Assembly (NCBI GenBank): GCA_016858145.1
Contig: JAEHOE010000198.1
Coordinates: 106,717-170,716, forward strand
Reading direction: 5' to 3'
Length of the DNA: 64,000 bases
Source of the DNA: Edaphochlamys debaryana
Taxonomy: Eukaryota > Chlorophyta > Chlorophyceae > Chlamydomonadales
Shown here in pieces: positions 22,400-33,500 of this stretch. The notes beneath the pieces were generated by a model. The model had not been told where the DNA came from, did no database searches, and was given only the letters and a program-made list of their open reading frames with translations. How positions within the stretch are numbered: position 1 is the stretch's first letter; each line of letters opens with the position of its first letter. The position numbers and the translations under genes were made by a program.

Positions 22400-25300
22400 T
22401 CACTCCCTGGCGCCCGCGCCCTGATCCGCCACCAGGCTGCCGTACACCCAGTCGAGCAGCTCCCGCAGACCGCAGCCCCGCAGCCGCCGCCGGCGCCCCT
22501 CGGCCGCAGCGCCCAGCGGCACGACCGCCGGGCCCGGCCCCGCCGTCGCTCCCTCCCCGCACGCCTCGTCCAGCTCCCGCTGCAGGCGGCTCAGCAGGGG
22601 GCCCAGCGCCTGCGGGAGGGCGAGTGCAGGGAGCAGCTTGAGGACGAACCACGAGGCCAGGAGCTGCGTTGCAGACGCGAAGCAGCTGTGTACTATGCGA
22701 GTGCAGGGGGCAAACATGGTGACATGGCGTGGAGCAAGTCCCCCCTCCCATTGGTCCCCCGGGGCAGGCTCGAGAGGACTGCTGCTGGACGCTCGCGGGG
22801 TGGAATCGGCCCCTCCAGCAGCGCCCAATCCCTATCAGAACACGCGTACACCCGCGCACCTGCGAGGCCCGCGGCGCCTGCAGCCCCACCAGCCGCAGCC
22901 GGGTGCCCGGCTCCTCGGGCCAGGCCAGCGGCACCTCCACCTCGGCCTCCACCTGGCCGCCAAGGCACGAGGGGCACGGGCAGGCACGCGCAGGGGACAG
23001 AGGCGGCGCTCATCACACGGGTGCAGGCTGCAGAGGCGCCTCGCTGCACCCCGCTCACGAGCTCAACAACGCTTGTTCGAGCAGCGGTGCTCCTCCATGA
23101 GCCCCCCCCCGCCTTCCGGCTGTTGCCCAGCGGAGTACTTCTACCCCAGAAGCCCCCGCCCCCCTCCCATGACCTGGCAGGCCCCTGGGACATGGCCCCC
23201 GCCCCCCACCCCCCACCTGGTTGGGCAGCACGCAGCGCAGCAGCGCCGGGGACACGTGCGTGGGCTGCAGCGGGTACAGCTCGTGCGCATCTGGGGAGGG
23301 GGACGTCAGGAGGGGGTGGCGGGGAGGTGTGTGGGTGATGGCAAGCGGTAAGGCGGGGATGGCACGGTCCGCATTGCCCCTGTCGCTGCTCCACCGTGTT
23401 TGGCCGTTGCCACGTGCGAGCCCCATCGGCGCCAATCGCCGCCACCCTGGGCCAACGAACCAAGCAACCCACCCCCGCCGCCAGTGCCCCGCAACCCACC
23501 CTCCAGCTGCAGCTGCCGCCTGCAGTGCTGCCGGATGCGGGCCTTGACGTCCCACACCAGGTCCGCCAGGGCCACCACGCCGCCGCCGCCGCCGCCGCCG
23601 CCTGACCCGGGCGCGCCGCGCGCCGCCGCCTCCTGCGCCGCCCGCGCCGCCCGTACGTCCTCGCTGATGTCCACCGCGGGCGGGTTGAGGGAGGCGCCCC
23701 GGAGCATGGCGGTGTCGCGTCCCTCCATCTCCAGCGTCAGCACGTGCTCCGCAGCCACCGCGCCCACGCCGCCGGCCTCGGCGGCGGAGGCGGAGGGGTC
23801 GAGCGAGGCGGGGCCGGGCTGTGAAAGGGCAGCGGAGGTGGAGCCGGAGGCGGGGGTGGGGTAGACCTCACGTCCGGGCATGGCGCGCGGGATGGTCTGT
23901 GTGAGGGTGAGGTGCAGGAGGGCGCCCTCCTGGCCAGCCAGCTCCACACCCGTGAGCCGGGACACGGCGGAGGAGAGCGTCTCGCTCCTGCGGGGTGGGG
24001 TGGGGGGGGGAGGGGAGGGTGGGGCGGCGGATGTGGGTCGGGCGGAATCGTGGCGTGAGGGTCTGGCAAAGATGCCGGCACACGCCCGCGTGCGGGCTTG
24101 GCGTCATTACCCAGCCTGCCCCCACCCTTTTCCCGCATATGCGCACGCGTTCCCGCGGCTGGCTACGCGCTCACCACGCGCCCTGCCGTGTGTTCCCTCC
24201 CCTGCTCAGCCTCCCCCGCACGCCGCCCCGCCCCCACCAGTTCAGCTGGTCGCTGTACTTGGCGCCCTGCTGCCTCGCCGCCTGGCTGCACTCCTCCTCG
24301 GCCGCCGCCACGTCCGCCCGCAGCCCCGCCACCGCCGCCGCCAGCGCCCCCAGCTCCGCCGCCGCCGAGCCCCAGCCGGCCGCCTCCCGCGCCGCCTGCT
24401 CCTCCAGCTGGGCTGCGCGGGACTGCTCCTCGGCCAGCAGCCGGAGCAGCTCGGCCTGGGAGAGGGCCGGGGGCGGGATGTGGACGGGGGAGAGCGCTTG
24501 GGACTCTTACGCCTGGATACGCTCGGTTGCAAAGAAGCGCCCGTGCAAGTGTCTCCCCTCCTCCTTTCTTCTCTTTCAGCTTTCCCGCGGCCCAGCGCCG
24601 GCCTGTGCGTTCGCCTGCCACAGTCCCGCTGCGCGCCCTCAACCCCCCCTGAAGCCCCCACCCACGCACCTCGGCCGCTGCGTCCGCCTGCGCGCTGCGC
24701 GGCTCCTCCCGGCCCGCGCCGTACTCGTGCAGCTCCGCGGCGATGCGGGGCAGCTGCAGGGCCAGGTGCGTGGCGGCTGTCTGGGCCGAGTCGTGGAGGC
24801 GGACCACCTGGGGGCAGGGCAAGGGGAGGGGGGGGGGGGGAAGGGTGCGGACGGGACAATAGGTTACTAGGCGCTTGGAGCGATAGGCTCTCCTGGCCCG
24901 CGCCGGCACGCCCCGCCGCGCCCCCCCCTCCCCCGTCGGGAGCCCCCTGGCCCGCCCTTCACGCTCTTGGCCATCCCGCCCTTCTTCCCTCCTCCCCCTC
25001 CTCGGCCGCTGCTTAGATGCAAGCCTGCACTGGCCCTGCCGAGTCCCCCTCCCTGCTGGAGCCCCCCTTCCCTGCACCGCCACGGGTGTGCCCCACCTGC
25101 TGGATGGTGCCCGCCAGCTGCTGCTCCGCCTGGGGGGGTGGGCGGGTAGGAGGTGCGAGCAGCAGGTGCTGTAAATCCACCCGACGGCACGGACACACTG
25201 GCACCTGGACCCCTCCCGCCTTGCATGCGCCCGCACCGCCCGTGCGCCGCCTCTCCACACCCCGCCCTTGTGCTCGCAGGTACCCCGGCGTAAGGGTCCC

Positions 25301-26230
25301 GGGATCCCAGCGGCCACACGGCCACACCGAGGCCTGCTTGGACCCACGCCAAGGCCCGCCCGGGCCCATGCCGAGGCCCACGCCGAGGCCCGCCCGGGCC
25401 CACCTTGCTGATGGCCGCCTGGCGCTCCTTGATCTCCTCCTTGAGCGTGGCCACGGCCTTGTCTGCAATGGCAATGTCGGAGGAGAAGTCGTGGCACAGC
25501 AGCTCCTGCACGTCGCCCAGCTGCTTGAGGCCTGGGGTGGGAGGGGGCAAGAGGAGGGATGGAGGGAGAGGTGGAGGTTGGGCGTAGACGGCTGGAGCAT
25601 GCGTATCTGTCAGTTGGCAGGGGAGGGTGTCAAGCCGCTGTGCGCAGGACGGCCCCGCCATGCTGCCCAGTCTTTCGCCGCGGTGTGTGGTCAGGTGGCT
25701 CAGGCACAAAGCCCTCTCCTCCTGCTCTCACGTTCCAGGAAGGCCTCCTTCTGTCCCACGAACTTCCAGTTGGCCTTCTGGGCCTTGAGGTGGCTCTCGA
25801 GCGCCTGCCGCCCGCCCGTGTCCTCCAGCTGGTCAAGAGCGGCCTTGCGGTGCGCGTCCAGGCGCTGCTCCAAGGCGCCGTGCGCGTCCTGTACGGCGCT
25901 GGGATGCGGGTGGGTGGGGTGGGGTTACGCGCGGAGGCCTGGACGACAGCGTGAGGGCGCGAGCCTGGCGGAGGGAACCTGCCCGATGCGTGGTGAGGCC
26001 TCACAATTCGGAAGGGGCATGTTCCCAGACGCGCTCGCCATATACCTGGCGATGGATTTGAGCTGATCAGACAGCGCCGTCATGGATGGAGCATTCTGGC
26101 CGCTAATGCCCTTTGCCTGGTCCGCGGCCGCATGCCCCGCTCGTTGGACATCCGAGCTCGAGAAGGCGCCCGGCTTCAGGCTGCCAGATAGGTCCTCAAA
26201 GCTTAAATGTCGTGGTCGTATGTCCGTCAT
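22400..26230 (-). CDS. Coiled-coil protein, possible KNL1/Spc7-like kinetochore component
   Basis: Ten exons, 577 aa: 26230-26046, 25898-25732, 25531-25404, 25129-25097, 24807-24670, 24455-24238, 23987-23500, 23290-23217, 22952-22860, 22609-22400; all phases agree. Residues 60-310 are mostly helical and heptad-like (KQLGDVQELL, IADKAVATLKEEIKERQAAI, AELLRLLAEEQSRAAQLEEQ). A globular C-terminus follows: YSDQLNWSETLSSAVSRLTG, GALLHLTLTQTIP, EHVLTLEMEGRD, then LADLVWDVKARIRQHCRRQL. A coiled coil ending in a short LTG element, then beta strands and a terminal helix, resembles the Spc7/KNL1 C-terminus with its RWD folds. This resemblance is weak and judged by eye. Poly-Gly at about 420 comes from a GCC repeat. 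Other coiled-coil families are possible. Confidence 0.7.
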
Positions 26231-27118
26231 CACCGAGGACCGCTGCTGCGCTGTGCGCTTGGCGAGTTGCGAGTCAGCGCCCTGAACTCAAGGCGATTCC
26301 CAGGCCTATGCCTGTGTCTTTGTGACCTTAGCTTAAACGGTCCTTCGAGTAGAATGCTCGTGAGGTGTCCACGAGCAGCGCGTCACGCGGAAAGAGCCGA
26401 GCTGTCGCTCGGTAAATAGTTTCAAAGACTTGTCACAATTGCGTGATACATGCATAACCGCATATGGTCAGTTCATTGGTGGGGCAGGGGCGGCCCACAG
26501 CGGTGCGCACTGGCGCACTGCACACGCGGCGAGCTCGTCGCGGATCCGGACTTGGATCGCGATGTTTGCAACGTTCCTGGCTTTAGTGCAGGCTCGCTCC
26601 CAAGCGGCAGCTGAGGAGGGGGAGGAGGAAAGAAGGGCGCGTGGAAGGGTGGGATGGCGAGGGGGAGCTTGCGCGCGAGGGAGGGCACTGGCGACGCGGG
26701 GGGCGACGTGGGGGCGTGCCGGCGTGGGCCGTGTGTGTCGGGGCCCGCTCGTGGCAGCCACCAAGCCGCAGCCATGCCTCCCGCTTTTAAGCAAAAGGTG
26801 CCGATCTCAAAAAGGCCTTGCGGGGGCCCGGCGACGCGCTCTAGGCCCGAGATTGCATCCTCGCACGCGCTGTGTGGTAAAGCCTGCAAATCCACCTACT
26901 GTCGCCATAGAACTCGGACCTTGCGGACACACAGCTACTTGCTCACTCGTGCTCACTCCCGCCACCACGCGCGCACTGGCACGCCACCAAGTGATGGGCT
27001 TGGGGCGCAAGCCCGCTCCCGCTCCCCTAGTTCAGCGAGCCTGGCGTCAAGAGGACTCCCTGTTAATCCAGGAGAGTCTATCGCTCCAAGCGTCTAGTAA
27101 ACACTAAAGGCGAGCGCA
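26231..27118. promoter_or_regulatory. Divergent intergenic region
   Basis: 888 bp between head-to-head starts (26230 minus, 27119 plus). The first 200 bp are A/T-richer. No ORF with splice support; no known element recognised. Confidence 0.45.
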
Positions 27119-28995
27119 ATGTATAACGCGCAACCGCATCTCTCGTCTCCAGCGCGGCCGCGGGTCGGCCCTGCGGAGGCTTCCAGCTCGCTCCCACACG
27201 GCGGAGTCTTGCGACCGACACCGGCGCTTCGGTATCGGACCGCCCCTGTCCAGCCGCCAGCAAGCCCGGCGAACTCGAGGCCATTCTGGGCGACACGGCC
27301 GCGACCACTTGCGAGCCCCCAGCAGCAGCCAGGGCCAGCCCCGGAGCGCCATGTGTCAACTCCTGCATCGTTTTACAGCATGCGGCAAGGTTCCACCGAG
27401 CCTCGCCGTGAAGACGACGAGGAGTCGAGGCATTCCTCCACGCAGGTGAGCTACCTGGGCTGCGCTCGGCCGCAAAGGAGCGACATTCCCCCTACATCTG
27501 CAGCGTGCGGCCCCAGCCGGCCCCAGCTGCCTCTACAGCGCGGGGGCTGGGCACTCTTCCGTTTTGCCACGGGGGCGTCCCCGGCACTTGCGATTGTCAT
27601 TCTAGCTTGATGCGATACACACTGTTCTGGCGTTTGGACTGCCAATAATCTGTCGCGGGGGCGGGGGCACGTTTCCGCCTGGTGAATTCTCACTTCCTTT
27701 TCGCTCCCCTGCATTCCCCCTGCCGCCGCAGCTCATTCTGTTCCTGCTCCTGTCGGTGCTGCTTCTAACGCTGCCGTGGGTGGTTGACCACCCGGTGACG
27801 CTACTGGTGAGGACGGGCTTAGGTGCATCCGGCTTCGCGCACGCGGCTACTTAGGAGCAGTCGGCCGGGCGGGAGTCGGCCAGCAGGGCAGTCTCACTGG
27901 AGGTCGCATGCCCTCGTTATCATGCTGGCTGCGGCTGGGGAGTGCCGGGGCTCGGCGGGTTGGTGTGGTGCACACGATCGTCCTGTGGACGTGGCGTGTT
28001 TCGACATCCGCCGAGAGTCCACCGTGCTTCACCGCCGCGTCTTTGCTCCTCAGCCTAGCAGCACCATCAAACTGTTCACATTCCCTCTGCAGGTGCCTGT
28101 GGCGTTCCTGGTGCTGCCCGTCACCTCGGGGGTGGTGCGCTCATTCCTCGCGGAGGGCTACGACATGCTGTCCTCGGCGATGCGCTGGTTTGCGCGGCAC
28201 CGGCAGCAGCCCGTGAACGGGCACGGGCAAGCGCCGCACGTGCCGCCGCCGCACCCGCACCCGCAGCAGGCCTACCACCCGGCAGGGGGCTTCCAGCAGC
28301 CCCACGGCCCGGCCTACATGGCCGCCCACCCTCACGCCCAGCCCATGCGCTCCGCTGGCCCGCTGCATCCCCCGCCCAGCCCGGGCCGTGGCCCCGCGCC
28401 CATGTCCCCCCCGCCGGCGCCGTACGCGTACGAGTGGACCCACTCGCACCCCCACGCCCAGCCCCACCCGCACCCGCCCACCCCGGGGCAGGGCATGCGG
28501 GGCCCGATGGCGCAGGCGGGGCCGGCGCCGCTGGGGCCCAGCTGCCCGCTGCCGCACGCGGCCTCGGACTTCTCCACCCCCGACCTGGACTTCGACTCGG
28601 AGTCTGACATGGACGCGCAGCCGCAGCCCATGCACCACTACCCGCCCGGCGGGCCCCGCCTGGCCAACGGCGCGCAGTACGCCTACCAGGCCCGGCCCCA
28701 GCACCTCCAGCGCCAGCCCCACCCGGGGCATCCGCACCCGCACCCGCCGCCGCCGCCCCTCCCGCCGCAGCAGGCGTACGCGCCGCAGAGCCGCTCGCAA
28801 TCGCCGCAGCCGGGGCAAGCGCCGCAGCGGGGGCCGCTGGGCATGCAGCAGCGCGGCCCGCTCCCGGGGGCGGGGCCGACGCCCGGACTTGAGGACGCTC
28901 AGCACGAGTGCACCATTCGGAATTGGGACGATGCGGAGTGCATGCACCGCCCCAACCACCGCCCGCTGGCGGAGCTGCTCAGCAACGGGCAGTGA
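27119..28995 (+). CDS. Membrane-hairpin protein with His/Pro-rich tail
   Basis: Three exons, 434 aa: 27119-27445, 27732-27806, 28093-28995, phase-0 junctions. Residues 1-109 are disordered and Ser/Pro-rich, ending in a charged DDEESRHSSTQ stretch. Exon 2 codes a hydrophobic segment (LILFLLLSVLLLTLPWVVD, 110-128), and a second begins at 135 (VPVAFLVLPVTSGVVRSFL). Only about six residues separate them, so a membrane hairpin with both termini on the same side is likely. Residues 165-400 are very rich in Pro, His, Gln and Gly, with PHPHP-type repeats. The C-terminus is less biased (ECTIRNWDDAECMHRPNHRP). I do not recognise the family. A His-rich metal-binding or phase-separating tail is speculation. 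Confidence 0.78.
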
Positions 28996-30579
28996 GGGGG
29001 CGGGGTGGGGCGGGGCCGTTGCCTTGTCTGTTTGCAGGGGCTAGCGATTAGGGCTGCCGCTCTGTGCATATGGATAACGACGACGCGGCATTATGGGGGC
29101 CCGCGTTGGGCGAAGCGTTTAGGGATGAGGCGGCTTTCAGTTGCATCCGCGCGTTGCGAGGTCGGCTGTGCCGGCCTGTTCTTGTGTGGCCCTTCCGTTA
29201 TGTTGGTGTCTGTGATGGTGCCGCGGACAAGGAGGGTTAAGGTAAACCAGGGGAAGGGTATAGGAATGCGCCCACCCGCGCACGCGCGCCTTGGCCGTTT
29301 GGGCCATAACTTTTGAAACCGGGCGTTTGCGCAGCGCGGGCGTACTGGTGGAGGGACGCATTCAGGTTAGGCTCGGACATCAGGGCACGGAGGTTGAGTT
29401 GCCTATTTGTGTGCGCTCGAGGCAGCTGAAGAGAAGACAGCATGTGGTTGCTTTTCCCTCCATCAACAATGGAAGATCGTTGACGAGTCGTAACCAGAAC
29501 AGGCCCGAGCATATCAGCTTCAGACAGGATATGCTGCGGCGTAGCGCGACGGCTCGACTGCACGGGCCACGGGAATAAGGAATCCCGCGACTCTTGTACT
29601 CTAGCTTCACTGCGAGTAACCTACGTTCACTAGGGTCACTGCCAGGGGGGTGTTTGAGCTTACGGTGTGGACGTGTTGTTATGGCGGAACGGGTGTTCGG
29701 TGCAGGCTCTCGGTGTGGCTGAGGGAGAGGCGAGGCAGGCAGCCTCATTGATGTGTTGATGTGTGGCCAGTCGTGCCGATGTAAGGCAATCGAATGGATG
29801 CTCTGCTGCCTGCTCGAAACTTTCAGGCAGCTGGAACCGCTCCAGATCAGGCGTCATGCGAGCTGCCTTCTACCTTCTAGCAGTATGGAACAGGTCGAGC
29901 CCTAGCGCAGGTCACGACCGTGCCAGCTGCAAGACGCCCCCCCAAACCCCCGTACCGAAACCGAAAGCCTGTGAAAGCCAACTTACGTGCACATGTACCG
30001 AAAGGCACGGCCCCCGGGTCCCCCGCACGGAGTACTTTCGGTCACAGTCAAGAGCCAAGCCCCAGGAAGATAGCAGCACTGTATGCGGCAGGTCATGGAG
30101 CTGGTCAGCACCATAAGATGCATCAGCCCTTTGGGTGTGGGTCGATGGCGTGCCGTTGGCACAGCCAGGCAGACCATAGTCAGTGGCCTCCCAGTGGCGT
30201 GGGCTACGCCGAGTCGACGGATACCGGCCGAGTGCGGTCCTTACATTCGCGCCTTCAACTTTTGGCTATAACCACTGCAGCTCACAGCCAGCTGCCGCCC
30301 CGCCACAAAAGCCTCCATGCATTCTACCCCCTGCCTTCGTGTGCACGAGTGCACGAGTGCACGTGTGCACGAGTGCACGCAGCACCTACCGCGCAGGCCC
30401 CTACCCTGAGCCCGCGTGAGCGAAAGGTAAAATTGCCAGGAAGGCCTAGTTGATTGAGCTAACACCCCGCTGGCCGCACCGACAGCCGACTGTGCCGTGC
30501 GATCCTTGCCAATGCGGCCCCCGCAGTCCTCCGCGCCGCCCCGCATCACCCATGTGACGCAGGCACAGGGCAGGGGCCG
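28996..30579. other. Convergent 3' flanks, 1.6 kb, no gene seen
   Basis: Lies between the stops of the hairpin gene (+) and the low-complexity gene (-). TTACA at 30241-30245 (TGTAA on the minus strand) is a candidate poly(A) signal 335 bp past the minus-strand stop. ORFs in this region lack ATG starts, splice sites or coding bias. Confidence 0.5.
30342..30381. repeat. 8-bp TGCACGAG tandem repeat, 5 units
   Basis: Five near-perfect units in the probable 3'UTR of the low-complexity gene. The unit contains the palindrome GTGCAC, so each copy can also pair with itself. Confidence 0.85.
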
Positions 30580-33500
30580 CTACTTGGGCGGCGTGGGCTG
30601 CCGCGTCAGCGCGTGCGGGGGGCCAGGGTGGACGCCCAGCCAGCCATCGGGGTAGCACCACCAGCCCTGTGGGTCGCGGTAGGCACCGCCCGTGGGGCCC
30701 GGGCCCAGGCCCTGCCCCGGGCCCGGCCCGAGCGGGGGCCGGGCTGCCTGCGCCTGCGCCATCGCGCCGGCGGCTGCGAGGGGCATGAGGTCGGGTGGGA
30801 AGGCGCCAGCAGGGAGGCCGCCCGCGCCACTGCCCGGCCAGGGCCCGGGGGCGGGGGCCCAGGGACGCTCCTGGCGCGCCAGCCGCGGCGCTGCGCCCGG
30901 GGGGCTGGCGGGGGCGCAGGCGGCGGACTTCCAGGGCGGTCGCCGCCGGTTGGGGCTGGGGCTGCGGGGCCTGAAGGGGACGGGGACGGAGATATGGGGA
31001 GCGCAGCGCGGGCGAAGCCAGTCAGCCGGGATGAGGTGGTGACCTGGGGGCTGGAGGTGAGGCCATGACTCTAGTGATGCGTCCGCTCAAAGGGGGAGGT
31101 GGCAAGGAGAGCAACCCTCACCGGCAGGTCTCGGGTGCGGCTGCAGCCCTCAGCGTGCTGGGCCAGTGCGCCGCCACCTTGGGCCCCGCTGGGCCCCGTT
31201 CAGAGCTGCGGGAGCGTGGACGCGGCGCCTGGTCCCTGGCCCCGTCCCTTCCGGTCCCGGCTCCTCCTGCCGTTGCGTCCACATCACTGTCCGAAGCCTG
31301 CGCCACCGCCGCACCGCCCGCCTCCGGTGGCGGCTGCGCAGCGGCGCTGGGCCCTGTTCCGGAGGCCCCGTCTCGCGGCTGGGGCCGGGGGGCGGTGTCG
31401 CGGGCCGCAGACGCTGCGTCCACGGCGGCGTGCGCGGGCCCCGTTGCGCGCGGTTTGGAGCGGCGGCTTGTGCCGCTACCGCCATCGCCGCCAGCTCCAG
31501 ATCCAGCAGCGGCCAAGGCCCGCAGCTGCGTTGCGAGGTCCATGCCGGGCGCACCACCGCGGACTCGGCTGGTTGCGGCCAGGGTGGCCGCCGCTGCGCT
31601 CCCGCCCCTGCCAGAGGCAAGCGCGGCTGGGTCCAGGGAGGCCCCTCGGCCGCGGCCCTGCAGAGCCGCCGCGATGCCTGCGGCCAGGCCCCTGGCGCTG
31701 TGGGGCCTGGCGGCTGCCGCCTCGGCTCCTGCGGGGCTCGGTCGTGACGGGGAGGCCTGCTGGCGCGGTAGCGGCCGGAAGTCCGGGGGCGGCGCAGCCG
31801 CAGCTGAGGCTGGGCCCGGCGTCGGGTCCGCGTCTGCCGCTGCGGTTGGCGCGGCAGCCGCGAGTGCCTGCGCGATGCCACGAGAAAGGAGCAGAAGCAC
31901 GCTGACAATGAGAGGAGGGGGCATGAAGTACAGACGCAACGATGCAAGGGTGCAAGGCTTGACTGGAGCTCTGTTACAATTCCTTTTGTGGTAGACGGGG
32001 GGGGTTTAGGGTGCGGACCCAGGCAGGAGCCGTGCGGCGGCGGCTCACCTGCAGCTCCGCCCGCGCCTTCTGCCACTCGTTGGCGTAGGCCCATGCCGTG
32101 TACTGCCAGGCCTGGGGCGGTGGAGGGAAGGAGGATGGGGGGAGGTAAGGCCGCAAGGAGGACAGGGCGCTGGCTGGTTGGGCCCACCAGCCTCCGCACT
32201 GCGCATGGTTGGCACCGTGCGCCGTAGGTGTAACAAGCTGCACTGCCTCAAGGCCGTCGGCTGCCCCTGCGCGGTACCCCGTTGTGGCAAACTCCTGACC
32301 AGATCTCATCTGGCCCTGGCCCCCTGGGCCTCACCTGCGCCTGCTCCTTGAGTTTGGCCTTCTTGGCCCTCCACCGGGACTGGTGCTGCGCCAGCAGAGC
32401 CCTTAGCGCCGCGGCCGCAGCCCCGCCGTCACCCCCCGTGAGCCCCGCACCGTCACCGTCCCCAGTACTGCTGGCCGGCGCCGGGCCCCTGGAGGTCCCG
32501 GCGGCAGGCGCGGCGGCCGTGCGGTCCCCGGAGTGGGTTGCGGGCGCGGTTGCACGGGCAGCGGCACGGGTAGGGGAGGAGCCCGTGGCGCCACGCTCTG
32601 GGGGTGCACCGGGTGCGGACCGCGCTGCCGGGGAGGGCGAGGGCATGGGGGAGGTGGCGGCGGAGCGGGTGGCGGGGGCCGACGTGGAGCGGCCACGGGG
32701 GGGCGAGCGTTGCGACGACAGGATGCGGGAGGCCGGCCCAGGGCTGACGGGCCGACCAGGGGAGGTGCCCACTGAGGCCTGGGCGGGCCGGGCCCGTGCA
32801 GCAACCGCCGGTTGATGCTGGTGCTGGTGGTGCTGGCGGGGCGGCGAGGACACCGGCTGCTGGGCTCTCAGCGGAGGCGGCCCAGAGGCAGCGATCCCTG
32901 CGGGCTCCGCCCGTGTGAGCCCCAGCTGCGCCACCGCGCCCTCCAGCGCCCGCTGCATCTGCTCCTGCAGCCGCCGGCTCTCCGCCAGCTGCGCCACCAG
33001 CGCCTCGTTCAGCTGCCGCACTGCCGCCAGGGGGCTGGACCCTGGAGCCCCTGGGCCCCCACCCCGTCCTGCTCCCCCACCCCCGCCGCTGCTGCTGCTG
33101 CCGGGCCCTGGGCTGGCGGCTGCGCCGGCGGCTGCGTCTGCCAGCATGGCCCCCGCCGCGCCCCGGGCGTCCAGGTCCCGCAGCAGGGCCGCGTGGCGCT
33201 GCAGCTCCTCCGCCAGCAGCGCCTGCGTGCTGAGGCCCTGGGCCGGGGCTGCTGGGGGGGCTGCTGGGGCCAATGGGGCGGGGGCCGCTGGGGCTGGAGC
33301 TACTGGGGTCGGGGCCATTGAGGCTGGGGCTGGGGCTATCGGGGCGGGAGCAGGAGGCGGAGGAGCAGGTCGGGAGCGGTCGCCGGTGTGGGCGTGGTGG
33401 TGGCGAGCGGGTGCAGCACCCGGGTCTAGGCTGAGCGAGAGGCTGCTGTGGACGCTGCCGCCGCCGCTGCTGCTGCGGAAGGCGGCCTCCTCCGCCAGGC

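Noticed and set aside
29920..30453. 177-codon plus-strand ORF
   Set aside because: No ATG start, no coding bias, lies in convergent 3' flanks.
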